From: Porphyromonadaceae bacterium
GTDB lineage: Bacteria; Bacteroidota; Bacteroidia; Bacteroidales; Porphyromonadaceae
NCBI GenBank assembly: GCA_030528445.1
Contig: JAUMYV010000008.1
Coordinates: 1-41,263 of the forward strand
Reading direction: 5' to 3'
Length of the DNA stretch: 41,263 bases
The notes beneath the pieces were generated by a model that was not told where the DNA came from, ran no database searches, and saw only the letters and a list, made by a program, of their open reading frames with translations. Within the stretch, counting starts at the first letter, position 1. Every line of letters begins with the position of its first letter. The position numbers were made by a program, and so were the translations under genes. Positions 34,447 through 41,263 of this stretch are shown in pieces.

Positions 34447-35223
34447 TTACGCTAGTGAACCATAGCCCATGCGCTCTAGCTCTGCCAGTCCGTGGTGATC
34501 GGTTTGGTCGAGCATCAGAGGCGTTAGGGTAGCATATCCCTCTCTTAGTAGCTCTACGTCTGTGGGGCTGTGCCCTGCCTGTGGTTGCTCTTGGTAGCCC
34601 TGTAGCCAGTAGACCTGATGCCCACGTGCGTTGCTACTCGGCATATATTCGTCTACGAAGCGGCTAATGGCCTGTCTGCAAACCCTCAAGCCTAGAGGTT
34701 TGCTCTTGGGCACGTTGAGCGAGAGCAGGCGGTTGGGGGCTAGGCCATGGTCGAGGACATGCTTGACCACGGATAGCGAATAGGAGATGGCATCGCTGAA
34801 GTCGGGGCGCTCTGCGGTATCGTCGAGCGAGATGGCTAGCGCTGGCACCCCCTGGATGCAAGCCTCACGAGCAGCGCCAATCGTACCTGAGTAATGCACG
34901 CAAACGCCGTCGTTGCTCCCGTGGTTGATGCCAGAGATGACCATCGTAGGGCGGTTGTCGGCGAAGAGCGTATTGAGGGCTAGCTTCACACAGTCCACGG
35001 GTGTACCGTCTACACTGTATATAGATAGCCGGTCTTCGCTGTGGCGAGGCTTGAGCCGTAGCGGTATCGTCGTCGTGATAGCCGATGAGAAGCCTGAGCG
35101 AGGGCCATCTGGTCCTACGATTACGACTTCGCCTAGCGATGTGAGTGCACGGGCGAGCTCCTGTACTCCAGGGGCGCGAAAGCCGTCGTCGTTGGAGAGG
35201 AGAAATCTGATTTGATCTGTCAT
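34447..35223 (-). CDS. surE: 5'/3'-nucleotidase SurE
   Basis: About 258 residues from the ATG at 35223 (a GTG two codons upstream also fits). Metal site SNDDG near the N-terminus (FLLSNDDGFRAPG), VGPDGPRSGFSSAIT, GTPVDCVKLALN and SGINHGSNDG are all intact. SurE dephosphorylates nucleoside monophosphates and short polyphosphates in stationary-phase or stress conditions. It starts 7 nt after the FKBP gene and precedes lpxB, a neighbour order common in Bacteroidales as I recall. Confidence 0.95.
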   Translation of the reverse strand: MTDQIRFLLSNDDGFRAPGVQELARALTSLGEVVIVGPDGPRSGFSSAITTTIPLRLKPRHSEDRLSIYSVDGTPVDCVKLALNTLFADNRPTMVISGINHGSNDGVCVHYSGTIGAAREACIQGVPALAISLDDTAERPDFSDAISYSLSVVKHVLDHGLAPNRLLSLNVPKSKPLGLRVCRQAISRFVDEYMPSSNARGHQVYWLQGYQEQPQAGHSPTDVELLREGYATLTPLMLDQTDHHGLAELERMGYGSLA

Positions 35224-35230
35224 GCCCACG

Positions 35231-35758
35231 CTATTGATTTATAATTTGTTCGAGATTGATTGTGAAGTAGAGCGAGGTGTATGGCGCTATCGTGTGCCCC
35301 TTGCCTGCAGCTCCATAGCCCAGATACCAAGGGATAGCTACGCCGATTTCGTCACCCTCGACCATGTTTTGCAGTGCAATCATCCAGCCATTAATTGTCC
35401 CATTGATAGACATTGGGCTAAGGATCTCTTGGTCTGCATTGGTCTCGAAGATGCCCTGCTGGCGTCCTCCAGTCCATGTGGTTAGGTAGTAGCCAGTGTA
35501 GCGTATGTAGACGTTATCGGTTAGCTTAGCTTTACGTTCGCCATAGCCCTTCTTCAGCCACTTGGCATACACGTAGTTGTCGCCGTATAGCCCTGGTACT
35601 GTCAAGCGCGTGTAGTCTGAGCTGTCCTTGAAGGCATGGAAAGCTCTCTCCTCTCTAGCACGTTGCTCTAGGGATGGATTAACCTCGTCATTACAACCCA
35701 TAGCCCCAAGGGTAAGGGCTAGGGTCATAAGTACAGGCCATATGGATTTTAGTTGCAT
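35231..35758 (-). CDS. FKBP-type peptidyl-prolyl isomerase-like lipoprotein
   Basis: 175 residues with lipobox LGAMGC (C22). Residues about 75-172 form an FKBP-like domain (DNVYIRYTGYYL, NGWMIALQNMVEGDEIGVAI, YGAAGKGHTIAPYTSLYFTI). Some FKBP active-site aromatics are not obvious, so the isomerase activity may be weak. Such small FKBP lipoproteins act as periplasmic folding helpers in Bacteroidetes. It follows glyS by 11 nt. Confidence 0.85.
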   Translation of the reverse strand: MQLKSIWPVLMTLALTLGAMGCNDEVNPSLEQRAREERAFHAFKDSSDYTRLTVPGLYGDNYVYAKWLKKGYGERKAKLTDNVYIRYTGYYLTTWTGGRQQGIFETNADQEILSPMSINGTINGWMIALQNMVEGDEIGVAIPWYLGYGAAGKGHTIAPYTSLYFTINLEQIINQ

Positions 35759-35769
35759 AGAATATCTCG

Positions 35770-37311
35770 TTAGATCTTTTTGAGCAGGCTCTTCATCGAT
35801 ACCGACTCCCCGATGATACGGGCTAGGTCGGCAATGGCGATGCGTTCCTGCTCCATACTATCTCTGTGGCGAATGGTTACCGTATTGTCCTCCATCGTCT
35901 GATGGTCTACTGTGATGCAGAATGGTGTGCCGATCGCGTCCTGACGTCTGTAGCGCTTACCGATAGAGTCCTTTTCGTCTAGCTGACAGTTGAAATCGAA
36001 GCGCAGACCCTTCACGATCTCTCGTGCTTTCTCATCAAGTCCGTCCTTGCGTACTAGAGGAAGCACGGCAAGCTTGACGGGTGCCAGTGCTGCAGGTAAG
36101 CGAAGGACAACGCGTGTCTCACCGCCCTCTAGGGTCTCTTCGTCGTATGCTCCACACATGAGGCTGAGGAACATACGGTCTACACCGATAGAGGTCTCCA
36201 CAACGTAGGGGACATAGCTCTGACCTAGCTCTGGATCGAAGTACTGTAGCTTCTTGCCGCTGAACTCTTCGTGGCGCTTGAGGTCAAAGTCTGTACGGCT
36301 GTGAATACCCTCAACCTCCTTGAAGCCGAAAGGCATTTGGAACTCGATATCCGTCGCAGCGTTGGCATAGTGGGCTAGCTTCTCGTGGTCGTGGTAGCGA
36401 TACTTGTCGTTGCCCAACCCGAGAGCTTGGTGCCAGCGCAGGCGTACCTGCTTCCAGTGCTCGAACCACTGTAGCTCCTCACCGGGGCGAACGAAGAACT
36501 GAAGCTCCATCTGCTCGAACTCGCGCATGCGGAAGATGAACTGGCGAGCGACAATCTCGTTGCGAAAAGCCTTACCAATCTGTGCAATCCCGAAGGGGAT
36601 CTTCATACGACCAGTCTTCTGTACGTTTAGGTAATTGACGAAGATACCCTGTGCGGTCTCTGGGCGGAGGTAAACCTTCATCGCTCCCTCGGCTGTGGAG
36701 CCCATCTCGGTAGAGAACATGAGGTTAAACTGGCGAACCTCAGTCCAGTTGCGCGTGCCACTGATAGGGCACACAATCTCGCTATCGATGATGATTTGTC
36801 TAAGTTCCTCCAGGTCGCTATCGTTGAGCGCCTGAGCGAAGCGGTTATGCAGGGCATCGTACTTGGCTTGGTACTCCAATACGCGTGCATTGGTAGCACG
36901 GAACTGAGCTTCGTCGAAGGCGTCGCCGAATTTCTTGGCTGCCTTGGCGACTTCCTTCGAGATTTTATCCTCGATCTTGGCTAGATGGTCTTCTATCAGT
37001 ACATCTGCACGATAGCGCTTCTTGGAGTCTTTGTTATCAATCAGAGGATCATTGAATGCGTCTACGTGCCCAGAGGCCTTCCAAATCTTAGGGTGCATGA
37101 AGATTGCAGAGTCGATCCCCACCACATTGTCCTGTAGCAGTGTCATCGCATCCCACCAGTAGCGCTTGATGTTGTTCTTGAGTTCGCTGCCGAGCTGACC
37201 GTAGTCATAGACGGCACCTAGGCCATCGTAAATTTCGGATGAGGGGAATACGAATCCGTATTCTTTGCAGTGAGAGACCACCTTCTTAAATAGATCTTCT
37301 TGCTGTGCCAT
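35770..37311 (-). CDS. glyS: Glycyl-tRNA synthetase, dimeric class II type
   Basis: 513 residues. Single-chain alpha2-type GlyRS: N-terminal KKVVSHCKEYGFVFPSSEIY, then YDYGQLGSELKNN, motif 2 FRNEIVARQFIFRMREFEQM, motif 3 VVETSIGVDRMFLSLM and a C-terminal anticodon-binding domain (about 415-510). It charges tRNA-Gly in the cytosol. First gene of a four-gene operon. The symbol glyQS is also used for this type. Confidence 0.96.
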   Translation of the reverse strand: MAQQEDLFKKVVSHCKEYGFVFPSSEIYDGLGAVYDYGQLGSELKNNIKRYWWDAMTLLQDNVVGIDSAIFMHPKIWKASGHVDAFNDPLIDNKDSKKRYRADVLIEDHLAKIEDKISKEVAKAAKKFGDAFDEAQFRATNARVLEYQAKYDALHNRFAQALNDSDLEELRQIIIDSEIVCPISGTRNWTEVRQFNLMFSTEMGSTAEGAMKVYLRPETAQGIFVNYLNVQKTGRMKIPFGIAQIGKAFRNEIVARQFIFRMREFEQMELQFFVRPGEELQWFEHWKQVRLRWHQALGLGNDKYRYHDHEKLAHYANAATDIEFQMPFGFKEVEGIHSRTDFDLKRHEEFSGKKLQYFDPELGQSYVPYVVETSIGVDRMFLSLMCGAYDEETLEGGETRVVLRLPAALAPVKLAVLPLVRKDGLDEKAREIVKGLRFDFNCQLDEKDSIGKRYRRQDAIGTPFCITVDHQTMEDNTVTIRHRDSMEQERIAIADLARIIGESVSMKSLLKKI

Positions 37312-37393
37312 ATTACCTTATTGTATACGTTTTAGTTGATTACACGAGCTTAATAGGGCTTGATACTTACCTAACCCCTTACGTTTTAACGAA

Positions 37394-37401
37394 CAAAGAT
37401 A
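37394..37401 (-). promoter_or_regulatory. -7 box of the glyS operon
   Basis: Minus strand TATCTTTG matches TAnnTTTG about 85 nt upstream of the ATG at 37311. No obvious T-box leader is present between them. Confidence 0.55.
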
Positions 37402-37535
37402 CGCATTATTATTGGCTTGCCGACTTGGCTATTCCTTGGTATTCCTCTTGACCAGTCGTTTCGATTAGCTACACAGCTCCCTTGAATTAGTGTCTATTAA
37501 TTGCTGTGGTCAAGGGTTCGAGGGGTTGAAAATCT

Positions 37536-37951
37536 ACTTTTCTCGTTTTTGGTTAAAATTATGATAAGTGAATTGGGCTGAAATTGGGGCAAACGAGAGG
37601 GCGATTACTTCGCCTTTGCAGAAAAACGCTTAGAGATTTTTTTCGGATTGTAGGACCAATCCGCCGCGATGTGTACACACATCCGAAAAGATTAGTGCAG
37701 AGAAATTCTGAAATGATAGCATTATACGCATAAAATCGGACTAAATGATAATTTATTTACTTGATAATTAGGATTCTATGAAATGGGCGTTTTGGGCGGT
37801 TATTTCCATTCAGCTGAGGACTAAGAGCCAAAACGACGTCAAGCTCAACCTAGAGCTTCCTAGAGGGCAATAACACGGTCTGCCACTTTTAGCCCCTTTT
37901 CAAGGCATTTCTCTCATCAACATTCTGAAAACTGGTCTAAAATATAAATCT
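37536..37951 (+). repeat. ~400-bp intergenic repeat, copy C
   Basis: Third copy of the family described at 6379; core at 37640-37696. Its right half matches copy A closely (CTAGAGCTTCCTAG, GGCATTTCTCTCATCAA, AAAATATAAATCT). It lies between minus-strand glyS and the plus-strand barrel gene. The rest of 37312-38259 has no supported gene; the open frame from 38110 to 38259 is only an upstream extension of the barrel gene. Confidence 0.75.
37640..37696 (+). other. Conserved core of repeat copy C with alternative pairing arms
   Basis: TTTTCGGAT (37640-37648) with ATCCGAAAA (37681-37689); ACCAATC (37655-37661) with GATTAGT (37690-37696), one mismatch; alternative helix CGGATT (37644-37649) with AATCCG (37658-37663). 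GTGTACAC at 37671-37678. Same 57-nt length as in copies A and B. Confidence 0.55.
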
Positions 37952-38196
37952 CTGGGTATTTATCCTCGCACCTATAATCAACAATGCAAGTAGTTAATCG
38001 AATCAATCACTAAGATATCGCTTGGCTTGTGCTAGAAGAGGCTTGCTACGCTAGCATCGAAGGCCTGTAATCATGGTTTTGCTACTGTGGTAATGGGAGG
38101 TAAAAGTTTGTGGCTACGATTGCTCTATTGAGCTTGTCTGATGCCGATTTAGAGTTTGGTTTACATAATTTTCTTGTTTGTGTGAATTTTTTAGCA

Positions 38197-38204
38197 TATA
38201 TTTG
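38197..38204 (+). promoter_or_regulatory. -7 box, with candidate -33, of the 38.3-kb barrel gene
   Basis: TATATTTG matches TAnnTTTG; CTTGTTTG at 38173-38180 can supply the -33 element at 16-20 bp. The box supports the ATG at 38260 and excludes the upstream in-frame start at 38110. Confidence 0.65.
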
Positions 38205-38259
38205 CAGAGGTATTTTTTACGAAAGTGTATCAATTAAACGAATAAACGTAAGAAGATTT

Positions 38260-38877
38260 ATGAGAAAGACAGTAATGGCAGCTCTTGTAATGGCTGCAGG
38301 TATCTTCGGCGCTCAGGCGCAGAGCATAACTCCCCGTGTAGAAGTCGGTGCAGCATTCTCCAATGCCAATACCAAGACTACTTCGGCCAACTCGACCTCC
38401 GAAAACATCAAGATTGGTTTTCGAGCAGCTGCCGCAGCTGAGATTGCTCTTACCGATCCAGGTATGGCTACGTTCTACCTAGCTCCAGGGGTAACTTATA
38501 AGATGGGTGGCTTCAAGAGCAAGTATCTGACCTCTGTTTCGGAAACTACTCACAACCTAAGCGTGCCTGTAAATATTGGTCTACGTGCCAACTTTATGGA
38601 TAATCTAGGTGTTTCAGTGGAGCTTGGCCCATACTTCTCCTATGCTCTGTCTGGTAAGGCAGCTGGCGATAAGGGTGCTTCTATCGACATTTTTGCAGAC
38701 GGATCCAATCGCAAGCGCTTCGATGCTGGGCTTGGGATCTCTGCAGCCCTAGAGCTTAGCCGTTTCTATGTGCGCTTGGGTTCAGAGTTCGGTATGATTA
38801 ACCAGTACTCTAAGGCTCCAGAGGGTTATACCCTGACGCAGCACAACTTCTACGCTACAGTAGGTATGCGTTTCTAG
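38260..38877 (+). CDS. Outer-membrane beta-barrel (PorT/OmpA-like) protein
   Basis: 205 residues from the ATG at 38260 with signal peptide MRKTVMAALVMAAGIFGAQA. Amphipathic beta strands (FRAAAAAEIALTDPGMATFY, YLAPGVTYKMGG, LSVPVNIGLRANFMDNLGVS, VELGPYFSYALSG, FDAGLGISAALELSRFYVRL, HNFYATVGMRF) end in a C-terminal Phe, the hallmark of an outer-membrane barrel of the outer_membrane_beta-barrel group. Specific role unknown. Followed by terminator repeat R2. Confidence 0.85.
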   Translation: MRKTVMAALVMAAGIFGAQAQSITPRVEVGAAFSNANTKTTSANSTSENIKIGFRAAAAAEIALTDPGMATFYLAPGVTYKMGGFKSKYLTSVSETTHNLSVPVNIGLRANFMDNLGVSVELGPYFSYALSGKAAGDKGASIDIFADGSNRKRFDAGLGISAALELSRFYVRLGSEFGMINQYSKAPEGYTLTQHNFYATVGMRF

Positions 38878-38915
38878 AATCGATGTAGTTGATTTGAATT
38901 TAGTATATAAAGAAA

Positions 38916-39062
38916 GGGGCTGTGGCAAAATTCGATTTTGCCCAGTCCCTTTTTAGGTGTCTGAGCATGTGCAAAATGTAAGGTGCTAAGAGGAGCATAC
39001 TAAGGTATGTGACCGAAGCCGAATGGCGCAAGCAATACAGCATTTTGTGCATTCTGACACAC
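38916..39062 (+). repeat. Terminator-plus-palindrome repeat R2
   Basis: GGGGCTGTGGCAAAA (38916-38930) pairs imperfectly with the TTTTGCC-CAGTCCC segment ending 38949, followed by TTTTT: a terminator for the barrel gene. Then GTGTCTGAGCATGTGCAAA (38957-38979 arm) is an imperfect inverted repeat of 39040-39062 around ~60 nt. Same layout as R1 at 18705. Confidence 0.75.
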
Positions 39063-39090
39063 CCCTATTTTCATCGTTTCTAATCAATAT

Positions 39091-39139
39091 AAAAACAGCG
39101 TGTCGGTCGCATCTAATACTCAACCGACACGCTGTTTTT
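39091..39139. terminator. Bidirectional terminator after the acyl-CoA synthetase gene
   Basis: AAAAACAGCGTGTCGGT (39091-39107) pairs perfectly with ACCGACACGCTGTTTTT (39123-39139), with A and T tracts built into the stem ends. Confidence 0.85.
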
Positions 39140-39159
39140 TTTAATTTATCCAGAAATCT

Positions 39160-40857
39160 CTAGCTGTAGAGGAAGCGCTTGATGCTCTGCTTGGGTGTTT
39201 TCTCAAATGGCTCGTTGCGTAGCTCGAAGCGTTGTATCTTCTCGTAGGCTCCAAGCTGGTCGTTCAGAGCGGCACGATGTGCCTTGATGACCTCCCAAGC
39301 CTCCCCCTCCGTAACGCCAGAGGTCTCAATCGCTGTGAGGTTTGGGACAATAAGCGCCTCTAGTTTACCCTCTCTCATCAGCACGATGCTCTCCTGTACG
39401 TAGGGGATTAGACTGATTTTAGCTTCGATTTCTTCGGGGTAGATGTTTTGTCCGCTTGGCCCTAGTAGCATAGTCTTGCTTCGCCCCTTGATGTATAGGA
39501 AGTTGTCGGCGTCCATACTGCCGAGGTCTCCCGTCTTGAGCCAGCCGTCTTCGGTGAAGAGGGCTGCTGTCTGTTCCTCGTTTTTGTAATACCCAAGGCA
39601 CACATTCTCCCCGCGAACTTGGATTTCTCCTACCATGAGTCCATGAGCATCTTTCGCTGTAGATCCTACATGGGCATGCCCGTCTTCTAGTGGAGCGATA
39701 CGTGCTTCCATATAGCCACGTAGTACTCGCCCGCAGGAGCCTACACGCCACTGGCTAGGGGGGATGTAGCTAATCAGTGGGGCGCACTCGGTCATACCAT
39801 AACCTACTGTGATTGGGAAGCCAATTTTCTTGAGGAAGACACCAACCTCTGGATTGAGTGCAGCTCCGCCCACGATGACCTCTCTGGTGCATCCACCGAG
39901 TCCGTCAATCAGTTTCTGGCGAATCTTTTTGTGCACGATACCCTTGAGAATAGGCATGCTAAGCATAAACTTGATTTTAGGTTGCTGGATGATGGGCAGA
40001 ATTGCATTCTGATAGATCTTCTCTAGAACCAAAGGTACAGAGACGATGATCTGGGGTTTGAGTTTCTTGAGAGCCTGTCCAAGTGCTTTGGGAGTAGGCA
40101 CTCGGCCGAGAATGGTGACATGCACCCCGATGGTCATGGCCAGTAGTAGATGCACCATACAGCTATAGGTATGGGCTAGTGGTAGGAAGCAGAGCAAATC
40201 TTCTTGGGGGTGTAGGATATCGTTGTCTCGGCAGAACATCACATTGCCCGCAAGATTATTCCCTGTCACCATAACCCCCTTGCTGAAGCCAGTAGTCCCA
40301 GACGTATAGTTGAGTAGCAGGACTTCGCTATTGGGCGTGTGGTAGTATTTAACGTCACTAGAGCGATAGCCCTGTGGATAGCGTATGGCCAATTCGTCCG
40401 CTAGACTGGAGATGAGCGTCGATAGCGCCTCTAGCTCTCCCCTGCTCGCTAGGGAAGCCTGGCTCTGCAGGTCAATCACATGTTCGACGAGAGGGAGCTG
40501 CTCAAGGCTCATTTGCTCCCATAGGTTGTCGTTGATAAAGAGTAGGCGAGACTCCGAGTGGTCGATGATCGACATGGCGTCTGCAGGAGCGAAGTCCTGT
40601 AGCACAGGCACAATCACAGCGCCATAAGTTACTGTGGCCAAAAAGATAGTACACCACTCGGCTGTGTCCTTGCCCATTATGGCTACCTTCTGACCACGTT
40701 GCAGACCAACGCGCTCGAATAAGATATGCCACTTGGCAATGTTCTCGGCGACTTGATGATAAGTATAGGTTACCCCTTCGTAGTTGGATAGGGCTGGACT
40801 ATTCCAGTATTTGATAAACCCTTCTTCGTACAGAGAGATGAAATTTGCATTAACCAT
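39160..40857 (-). CDS. AMP-binding long-chain fatty acid-CoA ligase
   Basis: 565 residues. ANL superfamily adenylating enzyme: P-loop YTSGTTGFSKG (184-194), YGMTECAPLI (353-362), GWLKTGDLG (438-446) and a C-terminal lid with EKTPKQSIKR containing the likely catalytic lysine. It activates fatty acids as acyl-AMP and transfers them to CoA; long-chain type by length and by similarity to FadD15-like proteins. It could feed the serine palmitoyltransferase at 7.1 kb with palmitoyl-CoA, an inference. Single-gene transcript with an inverted repeat at its predicted start. Confidence 0.9.
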   Translation of the reverse strand: MVNANFISLYEEGFIKYWNSPALSNYEGVTYTYHQVAENIAKWHILFERVGLQRGQKVAIMGKDTAEWCTIFLATVTYGAVIVPVLQDFAPADAMSIIDHSESRLLFINDNLWEQMSLEQLPLVEHVIDLQSQASLASRGELEALSTLISSLADELAIRYPQGYRSSDVKYYHTPNSEVLLLNYTSGTTGFSKGVMVTGNNLAGNVMFCRDNDILHPQEDLLCFLPLAHTYSCMVHLLLAMTIGVHVTILGRVPTPKALGQALKKLKPQIIVSVPLVLEKIYQNAILPIIQQPKIKFMLSMPILKGIVHKKIRQKLIDGLGGCTREVIVGGAALNPEVGVFLKKIGFPITVGYGMTECAPLISYIPPSQWRVGSCGRVLRGYMEARIAPLEDGHAHVGSTAKDAHGLMVGEIQVRGENVCLGYYKNEEQTAALFTEDGWLKTGDLGSMDADNFLYIKGRSKTMLLGPSGQNIYPEEIEAKISLIPYVQESIVLMREGKLEALIVPNLTAIETSGVTEGEAWEVIKAHRAALNDQLGAYEKIQRFELRNEPFEKTPKQSIKRFLYS

Positions 40858-40913
40858 TTTTTAACTATGTATATTTAAAGTCTTAATTCAAATCCTCCAT
40901 CATGTGGAATTTA

Positions 40914-40940
40914 TTGCACACTAACCAAAATAGTGTGCAA
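40914..40940 (-). promoter_or_regulatory. 10-bp inverted repeat at the acyl-CoA synthetase start site
   Basis: TTGCACACTA (40914-40923) and TAGTGTGCAA (40931-40940) are a perfect inverted repeat with a 7-nt spacer, beginning inside the -7 box and covering the predicted transcription start. Candidate repressor operator or 5'-UTR hairpin. Confidence 0.55.
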
Positions 40941-40945
40941 ATATA
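40938..40945 (-). promoter_or_regulatory. -7 box of the acyl-CoA synthetase gene
   Basis: Minus strand TATATTTG matches TAnnTTTG, about 80 nt upstream of the ATG at 40857. Confidence 0.55.
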
Positions 40946-41192
40946 GCGCATTTGGTGGCATTTCACAATTCTCGATTTAAGTGATGTCATCGCAAAACCT
41001 TATTGATTAGGCTATAGATGCCAGTTTCTATCGTGGCAATGCAATGAGGTGCTGTGGCAAATTCCATAACCCCTTTCTTTTATCTAGGAGCGAGATCACC
41101 AATCTTCAATTGTAGCTTCGGAGTAGGTAATATAGAGAGCCTCTGTATGAGCGCAAGCAATCAATTGAATTAATAGGTATAGGTTACAGGTG

Positions 41193-41232
41193 CAAAACGT
41201 ATACGTTTTGATGAGCTAACGTATACGTTTTG
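41193..41232. promoter_or_regulatory. Two phased palindromes, candidate operator pair
   Basis: CAAAACGTATACGTTTTG (41193-41210) is a perfect 18-bp palindrome; AACGTATACGTT (41218-41229) repeats its 12-bp core, followed by the same TTG. Centres are 22 bp apart, about two helical turns. The regulated gene is presumably beyond the right edge. 40946-41192 shows no gene, only a weak GGTGCTGTGGCAAATTCC trace of the terminator repeat near 41048. Confidence 0.55.
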
Positions 41233-41263
41233 CTCTACTAGGGTTTAGACTGCTTGATAGCAT

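Noticed and set aside
37312..37400. T-box leader for glyS
   Set aside because: The ~80-nt leader is too short and lacks the conserved T-box sequence; T-boxes are not expected in Bacteroidetes.
38110..38259. Upstream extension of the 38.3-kb barrel protein
   Set aside because: A -7 box at 38197-38204 lies inside it and the signal peptide begins at the ATG at 38260.

Overview
The window looks like a chromosomal segment of an oral-type Bacteroidales, most likely a Porphyromonas species other than P. gingivalis. The basis is the gene set (serine palmitoyltransferase for sphingolipids, DUF4492-cydA-cydB, TonB-dependent receptors, two LRR proteins ending in type IX secretion sorting domains, DUF5689/BACON lipoproteins) and the promoters: more than a dozen genes are preceded by the Bacteroidetes -7 box TAnnTTTG. 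The species call is inference. I saw no tRNA, rRNA, CRISPR array or prophage.

Layout. 1-1.1 kb: an AT-rich Fic AMP-transferase gene running off the left edge. 1.3-1.7 kb: a decayed IS1380-type transposase tail. 1.8-6.1 kb (minus): a TonB-dependent receptor followed by two paralogous lipoproteins. 7.1-8.3 kb: serine palmitoyltransferase. 8.4-10.4 kb (minus): a small beta-barrel protein and an LRR protein with a T9SS sorting domain. 10.6-15.3 kb (minus): topoisomerase IV subunit A, a DUF3316-like barrel and an S41 peptidase. 15.5-18.7 kb (plus): DUF4492-cydA-cydB, the high-affinity quinol oxidase. 18.9-20.8 kb (minus): a cupin and a DUF438/hemerythrin/PAS/DUF1858 protein behind a perfect CRP/FNR-type palindrome. 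21.7-24.7 kb (plus): a BspA-like LRR protein, a lipobox-bearing thiol peroxidase and a four-helix membrane protein with a repeated coiled coil. 24.8-33.2 kb: a TonB receptor, two DUF5689 lipoproteins and a DRGH nuclease lipoprotein in one operon, divergent from a secreted EEP nuclease/phosphatase; together they look like an extracellular nucleic-acid scavenging locus. 33.3-37.3 kb (minus): glyS-FKBP-surE-lpxB. 38.3-38.9 kb: a beta-barrel protein. 39.2-40.9 kb (minus): a long-chain acyl-CoA synthetase. The right end holds a pair of helically phased palindromes.

The most unusual signal is outside the genes. Three large divergent intergenic regions (around 6.4, 21.0 and 37.5 kb) each carry a diverged copy of one ~400 bp repeat in the same orientation. 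Each copy contains a 57-nt core of identical length whose arms can form either one hairpin or two interleaved helices. A second repeat family couples a GC-rich terminator hairpin to a ~100 bp imperfect palindrome downstream of cydB and of the 38.3 kb barrel gene, with a truncated copy after the BspA-like gene.

Functionally the window mixes envelope biogenesis (sphingolipid, lipid A, acyl-CoA activation), oxygen/peroxide/possible NO handling (cydAB, Tpx, DUF438-cupin) and surface nutrient capture (two TonB systems).
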